Positions 57,523 through 64,000 of a stretch of 64,000 bases of DNA are shown here, one piece after another. Made by a program: the position numbers and the translations under genes. The DNA is from Cristatella mucedo (Eukaryota > Bryozoa > Phylactolaemata > Cristatellidae), in contig WPIO01000017.1 in NCBI GenBank assembly GCA_009760855.2, positions 1-64,000 on the forward strand, given 5' to 3'. Position 1 is the first letter of the stretch. Each line of letters begins with the position of its first letter. The notes under the pieces are model-generated. The model ran no database searches. It was not told where the DNA came from and was given only the letters and a program-made list of their open reading frames with translations.

Positions 57523-58051
57523 AAGCGATATCTCTTTGCTGCCTGAAACCGCTTACACCGTGCATGGCATTACTGCGAATTGCTGACGCATGAGTGGGGG
57601 GCTGCATAGGGTTAGGTCAGATCAGATAGCATAAGTGTGGCGCTACGAGGATGCTAATACTTCGATGTGAGCGTACACCACCACCGATCAAGTGGTCGTC
57701 AGAACAAGCTTGCTTCGCATCCCCGGCGACCGGATGCGACACTGGGGCTACTCGAAGTTATTGGCGCGCTGCAATCAGCTGCTTAATGGATGCCCAAGGT
57801 CATACGGGGAGTCCCTTTTGAGTCGCTTTAGGCATCCGCTCAACCTTTGAAAGCATGTTCCTACGGATAACTGAGGCTAGCTTCAACTGAAAATGAGAAA
57901 ACTGTTAAATAACCTGCATTAGCAGCATACCTGTACTATTTTGAACGAGCTAAATATTGTAAGAATGAGCTAGTGAAACAGATCACAATAAAACAAAGTA
58001 TAGGAGCTTAATTGAATTACGTAAGACCATGTATAAAAAAATTAAAAATAA
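57521..58051. other. no gene seen
   Basis: Nothing recognised. Confidence 0.5.
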
Positions 58052-58185
58052 TATAATTCATTTATATAGCGCCCCAAGAGAACTTGATCTCTATTCAGGC
58101 GCTTCACATATGCCACGGGGCTCGAGCCCACAACCTCAGTCAGACCTTGGTCGGGACGAGCACCTTAACCGCTAGACCAAACCCT
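58052..58185 (-). mobile_element. SINE-B copy 7 (best complete copy)
   Basis: The plus strand reads ATAATTCATTTATATAGCGC, AGAGAACTTGATCTC, CAGGCGCTTCACATATGCC, GGGGCTCGAGCCCACAACC and GAGCACCTTAACCGCTAG. The reverse complement gives an A box, a B box and the LINE-A-like tail in order. Confidence 0.9.
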
Positions 58186-58476
58186 TTTGTGGTGACCGAC
58201 TATGCGTGGCACGATTCCTGGACATCAAGATCAAACATAAATGGGAATGCCTGAAGCCTTTGCAGCAACTTATTAAAGATATGCTGAATATCCCGTTAAT
58301 AAGATAAACTGCGACAACTAAGCGTATGAAATAATACCAGCTTCTCCATTATAGCTCTGCAGCTTTGACCCGGAAGCAATTAAAAGATGGACATTCTTCA
58401 GTTTTCTTGAGACACACTGCGAGTGCTCGAAAAATTCGGAACTAATGTCCACACGGTGCTAAAGTTAATAAGTAAT
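58186..58476. other. no gene seen
   Basis: Nothing recognised between two SINE copies. Confidence 0.5.
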
Positions 58477-58618
58477 ATTAGCTGATTTAAAAGCCTCGTA
58501 TTGAAGCATAAGAGCCTTGACAGCTTTCAAAACCGTATGCAGTTGGCAATAAAGATCACCTGCTGCCGGATTCGAACTCGCGACCTCGGTCGTGAAGAGC
58601 GAGACCTCACCTCCTGGG
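58477..58618 (-). mobile_element. SINE-A copy 7
   Basis: ATTAGCTGATTTAAAAGCC, AAGAGCCTTGACAGC, GATCACCTGCTGCCGG, ATTCGAACTCGCGACC and GTGAAGAGCGAGACC. Confidence 0.82.
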
Positions 58619-60987
58619 ATATCACGGCCCAATGCACTCATACGGATTATTTTAATTATCTTGTGAGCTGTAGCCTATCAAGCTTAGGATGCAATTCTAC
58701 CAAGCTGATTAGTAACATAAAATTCTCTATCGCAGATGAGCTGAGGGATTAAGTTGTTCGATTCGTAGAGCACTTGCAGAAAGGAAATCGACGACACCAA
58801 ACTTAAGCAGCATAGAATCGCCAAGAGTTCCTATCTCTATGGGAATGGAACATCGAAGAATTTTAGCGGCAATGTAACTTACGGGCATGGGAAGATATTT
58901 AGCTAATTCGGAATAACCAAGCAGCGAATGATTAGGCGGCAATAAATAACTCGGGCCAGTACGTTTCCGATTGATGCACTGCCTCGCTCAGCACCAGCAA
59001 CGTTTCAACTTGTTAATGAACCGTACAGCATTTTTTGCTGGAATACTTATAAGCTACCTGTTGATGCTAGGATCACTTAGTAGCTACTTTGTGATAAATA
59101 CAATTAGGACCGTTCATTCAAGTGTGATAGCTACAATCTCGACCCTTTATTCAAGTCTGTATTTGAAGGCTAGTATAATAAAATCCAGTACGTCTGCAGT
59201 TTCACTACCTTATTTTGGGTAAGCAGCACAATGTCCAATTGACACAGCGGCTCCCTTAGTCTTACATTGCACGACATTTTTTGTACTGTGAATCAGGGAG
59301 ATCATTTTCAGATATCAAATTGTAATCGCATTACCCAACTAGCTCACATAGGTGGGTTCATTTTCAGATTGATATGACTATAAATTACGTGTATCATAAA
59401 TCAACAGTATCAAATTTTGAAACCTGGACCATTAAATGGATGCACTCGCTAATATATGCAGTTATATGTTGAAATACTTCTTTAAATTTAAACTCAGCGT
59501 GCATTCATTGTGAAATATTTTTAATCCCGTCTACAACAATTTTACTAAACCTTGCCCTCCATCAAGGCACACCTATCAAAGATACATGATATTGCCCAAG
59601 TATAATTAAGTTCAATCTTTTCCCACCCACGCTGCTTTGCTCTTCATTCTTGCCTTAATTGTTTTTTATTGAAAACCCTGCATGCACTCCAAGAAGATCA
59701 TGCGTAGGCCAAGTTGCAGATGTTCGATGATATCTACTAAGCACTCCGGCTCTAAAGGATCACACATGCATATTTAGTATGCACAGTATACACGAAACAT
59801 TTATACTAAGCAACTCATTAAGTATGTATGCGGAAGGAAGAGTGTGCTCCGATGCAGAATTTTATTGATAATAGCAGTAGTTATACTTCCCTTTAACGAT
59901 CTAGTCATTGCTACAAAGCCAGGAAAATAGGACCTGAGAGATGTATCGGTTGTCTAAGTTAACCTATACAATAGACCTTCGCGTGTCTGCAGTTAACTTA
60001 ATTCACGATGATTTGACTTGGAAACTAATTGCAGACACTTTTTGTGACCTTTGTTATCTTTGTTATTTTGTGACCTTTGTTATCTTGACAGCAGTGCCTT
60101 CACGTTTAAGTAGGCCAAATCACGATCAGAAGGATTTAATTGCTGCCAAGTTAGTGGCTTATGTAGTTAAAAAATTACTCGAGTTGGCTCTGCATTTGTT
60201 ATTCGGTATCAAATAAAATAAACACAAAACAGCAACTGTAAAATTTGAGTTATCATATCCCACTTTTCAACTGGCCAATGAAACTTAGGAATGTGGCTTT
60301 ATTCTGCCTTTGCTATACTTAAACACACGGCTATCAATGAGAACTTCAACGTTGCTAAATTTTGGTCTGACGCAAAATCCATGAATTAGAATTAATTATG
60401 ATTTAAGTTGTACTGCAATGAATAGAGGCTATACATCATGTAACTTGCAAACTGGGGTTCAAAAATTCTGCTTCGTGCTTTTCAAAAGCTAAATATCGCT
60501 ATGTTTATAGAATAACCAACTCTCCAAAAATAGTGCTGATTTCAGGGATTTGAGTTTCGTAAATAATTGCGTGCAATGTAGACTTTTGCTTCATTTTTTA
60601 TAGACGTTTCGTGCATTTTAGCAACGATCTGACGTTTTATGCAAAATGGTGGCTCCATATTGCTTCTGTGCATCAGTGAGCCTATTCATTATGAATTGAT
60701 AATAATTCTACCTAGTAAAATTAACTTTGAAGGAACGGCGCATCTTGATAGAACTGACCTGAAACTGCATTTTCATTGTTGCTAAGAAGATAACAATTAT
60801 GTCCGCTCTATATTTCGTGCAGGTAAAACCAAGTGTCGCCCGAAATTGCTTACTACATTTAAGTTTTCTTTGTTGACCCTCTTCGCTTTAACAGGTCAAT
60901 CTCAAACATAAAAATAAGTATTTTCCCATCTGTCAATACAAATGTCAGCCTTTAATGATATGATGATAGTTATTTAGTAATAACAAT
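58619..60987. other. AT-rich, gene-poor stretch
   Basis: No element or gene was recognised in 2.4 kb. A 26-bp tandem duplication (GTGACCTTTGTTATCTT) sits at about 60045-60092. A minus frame at 58727-58942 reads protein-like but has no domain or splice support. Confidence 0.45.
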
Positions 60988-61134
60988 ATAATTAGTTTAT
61001 GTTGCACCCTAAGAGAACTTAATATATATTCAGATGCATCTCACATGCCTCAGGGCTCGAACCCACGACATCGGTCACCAAATTCATTCACATTGACCTC
61101 GAACGTTTAAGGTGAGCACCTTAACGCATAGAGA
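60988..61134 (-). mobile_element. SINE-B copy 8, diverged
   Basis: TTATGTTGCACCCTAAGAGA, CTCACATGCCTCAGGGCTCG, AACCCACGACATCGG and GTGAGCACCTTAACGC. About 30 bp of extra sequence separates the two halves of the head. Confidence 0.75.
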
Positions 61135-61374
61135 CATATTTTTGTGTAAGATGCTATTGCTGTTGTCATGCATTCACATATCTCAGAATCATAACACGTG
61201 CTTGCATTACAGACAGGGGCTCAACTTGGCTGTGGATGAAATCAGTGGACTATTTCACTATGTCTGTCTTCCCGTTTTTCATTCAATGTTTGTGTACCTC
61301 TTTTGTTCCAGAAGCGAGGAGACAGTGATATCATTTATGGCATAACATGCAAACCCAAAGGGACTTGTGGTCAT

Positions 61375-61505
61375 ATCCTTTATTGGGCATGCTACCACTA
61401 ATAATTCGATCGTGCTTCTTTTCCAGCAAATTTTAAGTGCCTAGAAATACATTGATTTATCTGAGGATGTCATGTCAAATGTATTATTATTATTATTATT
61501 ATCCT
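61375..61505 (+). mobile_element. LINE-A 3' tail, diverged
   Basis: GCATGCTACCACTAATAATT, AAGTGCCTAGAAATACATTG and CATGTCAAATGTATTATTATT. Confidence 0.8.
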
Positions 61506-62287
61506 ACTGCGTCTCTTTTTCTATTTTACTAGGTGCTGCTGTTAGCTAGGGCTGCCCTGAGAGGTGTAGGGCTAAATCGCTACCTTATGAATCGGAACTG
61601 TTCATCCCTATCTCTCTAACTCAGGTCGAAGAAGAAGGCTAAACGACCCAATGATCCCTGCCACTCCTTGCATACCCGGCTAGATAGAGGCTTTAGTCTT
61701 CAGCATAGGGTGGGCGTGCCCCTTCACTCTAGACCTGAGGAGTGGAACAGACTATAACTGGATGGGTGGGATTAATCGTGCCGCGCCTCCCTTCACATGA
61801 CTGATCTCGAATGAACGATGGCTATCCGGCAAGGGTTAGTCTGTAGCGCAAGGGAGACGTGAAGCTAACATAGCAGGGTAGTCAAGATGCAATAGTACTA
61901 CTTAGGTAGCACTGAAGTGCTATTTTACAAGAAGCGCCAGACTCTCAACACTGTTTCAAAAGAAGATTGTGGTCGCGAAGCACACAATTAACGACCGACC
62001 AGCCAAGCCAGGAAATGCTGTGATCCCAAGTAGCCGTTAAAGGAAATACATTGGCATCTACTTTCCTGTACGGAGAGATTCCCAGATCACGTTGGAGGCT
62101 GCCCGTGTTGCAGCAGTGGCTAGAGAGAGGGCTCAGAGATACTCAGCCAAAAATTGTAACAGTGCCGTTCAATGCCTCAGTCCTCAGTTCGAGCCACTGC
62201 ACTTTCTGTGGCAATGAAGACAGTTGACGGAAGTTTCTTGCGTTAAAAGACCGATGCGGTAGCCATTTTGAGGCCTTGCTGTACAGG
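61506..62287. other. no gene; unassigned possible repeat
   Basis: The segment 61640-61760 has the look of a LINE protein end (CCTGAGGAGTGGAACAGAC), but stops interrupt every frame and no copy elsewhere in the window confirms it. Confidence 0.35.
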
Positions 62288-62358
62288 TTTTCCGAGCTGG
62301 TTTAACTCGGTGGTTAAGGCACCGATGTCATTGGCTCGACCCCCGTGGCGAAACGGAA
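62288..62358 (+). mobile_element. tRNA-like SINE head
   Basis: GAGCTGGTTTAACTCGGTGG (A-box like) and ATTGGCTCGACCCCCGTGG (B-box like). The tail is replaced by the following microsatellite. Confidence 0.6.
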
Positions 62359-62366
62359 GCATGAAC

Positions 62367-62556
<190 letters not shown>

Positions 62557-63094
62557 GATTTCCTATTAGTAGCTTGTCATTTTTTTTACTACTGGGAGCA
62601 TCAAGCCTATTTCTATAGCTTCTATTTCTATGCGTGTCTGAAGTATGTAGGGATAGAATCAGCCTAACCTTGCCACATCGCTCTGAACATGGGAAGTTTT
62701 AGGTTGCTAGCTATATTCCAAGTGCCTCGTAACAGCAGCTCTAGAACCCCTCTTCATTGTTAGGTACACCTCGGCTGGCAATCAGCTGCAGTAGGCCCTA
62801 GTGTACTCTCGCATCACATGCTCTTCGGCTTCCTTCACGCCGTTCATTGCATTCGGTTCATATGCCCAGAAAGCCTTGAGTTAACATATGGCATCTGGCA
62901 CCGTTTGCATTGAATTTCCTTGCTTCTGGCACCATCTTCATGATTTATACTGGAGCTAAAGACGCACGCGCACCACTCAGCTTTCCCTAAGCCCCGGTGC
63001 ACTTGTCATTGTTTTGGTTCCCGTGTGCTTAGCGTACTTACCAGCTCACAGGTGTATTCACTTTTCGAATCAGGCGACCTAGGAACCGGTGGGC
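62557..63094. other. no gene seen
   Basis: Nothing recognised. Confidence 0.5.
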
Positions 63095-63415
63095 CTTGAT
63101 GTCTTCTCGAGTGCTTTTGAATATTGGTCTAAGTATAATACTTAGAGACCGTGCCTTCAGTTTTTATAATTTGAAAACCCGGAACGCATTCCAGAAGACG
63201 TTAAGGCATTCCCTGATTAGACAATATTTACAAATTAGCCGAAACACACATTTTCATCAAAGCTTTAGAGAGTCCTCGTGAATTTTCTTTTGTGTGGTTT
63301 GAGTGCTAAAACAGTGCATGCTATCACTAACCATATTGACGTGTTTTTTTACAGCATATGACAAGTGCCTGGAAAGTGATGAAGCTCTCTGAAGGCTCTA
63401 TTGAAATGCCTTAGT
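63095..63415 (+). mobile_element. LINE-A 3' fragment, diverged
   Basis: LRDRAFSFYNLKTRNAFQKT is a diverged version of FGDRAFSSYAPKAWNSLPT. It is followed by GTGCATGCTATCACTAACCA and the tail GTGCCTGGAAAGTGATGAAG. Confidence 0.8.
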
Positions 63416-64000
63416 TTTTTAATATTCCTTAATAATGATTGGTGATGGACATTGTCTGCCATTAGCATGGCTTCATATTGCCAGTGATTTCGCTTCTGAT
63501 TGAAATCGCTGAGACGCACGAGGTGATTGTCCTTCAAATCGTACACTCACTGAAACCGGCCTTTTTGAAAAAGACTACAAACAGCTCTAATGGACTGCAG
63601 ATGTTTGCATAAGCTGTGGTTCTTTCTCCGTTATTACATAACAAGCTCACAAAACCTTTACTGTCTTGTCAACAGGAGTATCAACATTTGGCCTTGACGA
63701 GTACGATCGAATACAGTCATCGTGAGCAATGATTTTATCAACATGGTCAATGAAATTGCTCATTACGAGTGCGCCTCATTCAGCTCGCGAAGCGAGAGCA
63801 AGTGGAATTAGTGAGAAAGTCGAAAAGTTCCGAAAGAGTGGGACTACTAAAATCTATAGGAACTGCTATTTTGTGCTCTAAGACCACGACTAGGATATGC
63901 TGAAAGGCCAAAGGACAACTACTTAAGAGAAGCGAAGCAAAAGCATCAACGTCCATCAACTCTGATCAATTTAATTCATCAAACCCCGACTGGATTGATT
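63416..64000. other. no gene seen
   Basis: Nothing recognised up to the window end. Confidence 0.5.

Noticed and set aside
58727-58942. 71-codon minus frame
   Set aside because: Reads smoothly but no family is recognised and it has no splice or repeat context; a profile search would decide.

Overview
This is a 64-kb piece of an animal (metazoan) nuclear genome. The evidence is one complete, intronless Frizzled Wnt-receptor gene, many L2/CR1-like LINE fragments, tRNA-derived SINEs, long TA/CA/GA microsatellites and strong GT-AG splice-like signals. No bacterial gene organisation, CRISPR array, rRNA or intact tRNA gene was seen. The species cannot be fixed. The Frizzled is conserved and of the 1/2/7 type, and the repeat style (tRNA-SINEs paired with LINE tails) fits an invertebrate, perhaps a lophotrochozoan such as a mollusc or annelid; that is inference.

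Layout. 1-4 kb: gene-poor, with two tight hairpins. 4-5.6 kb: a composite of two LINE families, called LINE-A and LINE-B here. 7.0-8.3 kb: an Ala/Glu-rich frameshifted reading frame followed by a candidate solo LTR. 8.3-25 kb: repeats and otherwise empty sequence, including a telomere-like degenerate patch (15.2 kb) and a repeat present twice (15.9 and 20.8 kb). 25.4-31.0 kb: the Frizzled locus, with a GC-rich promoter/5'UTR, the 591-aa ORF and a CTG/CAG-rich probable 3'UTR ending at tandem AATAAA signals. 31-47 kb: microsatellites, SINEs, LINE fragments (one nested), and two weak exon candidates (Ig-like at 40.6 kb, proline-rich at 43.6 kb). 47-57 kb: LTR-retroelement protease relic, a transmembrane exon candidate (48.8 kb, minus), a possible first exon (49.7 kb, plus), a dense LINE cluster and an Ig-like exon (56.6-57.1 kb, minus). 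57-64 kb: AT-rich, SINE fragments only.

Functional reading. Frizzled is the only confident host gene. The most interesting speculative item is a split minus-strand immunoglobulin-superfamily receptor: a 456-bp phase 1-1 Ig exon at 56643-57098 and a phase-1 transmembrane exon at 48770-48882. SINE-B and LINE-A share their 3' tails, suggesting that LINE-A machinery mobilised SINE-B. Coordinates of repeats are estimates made by eye.
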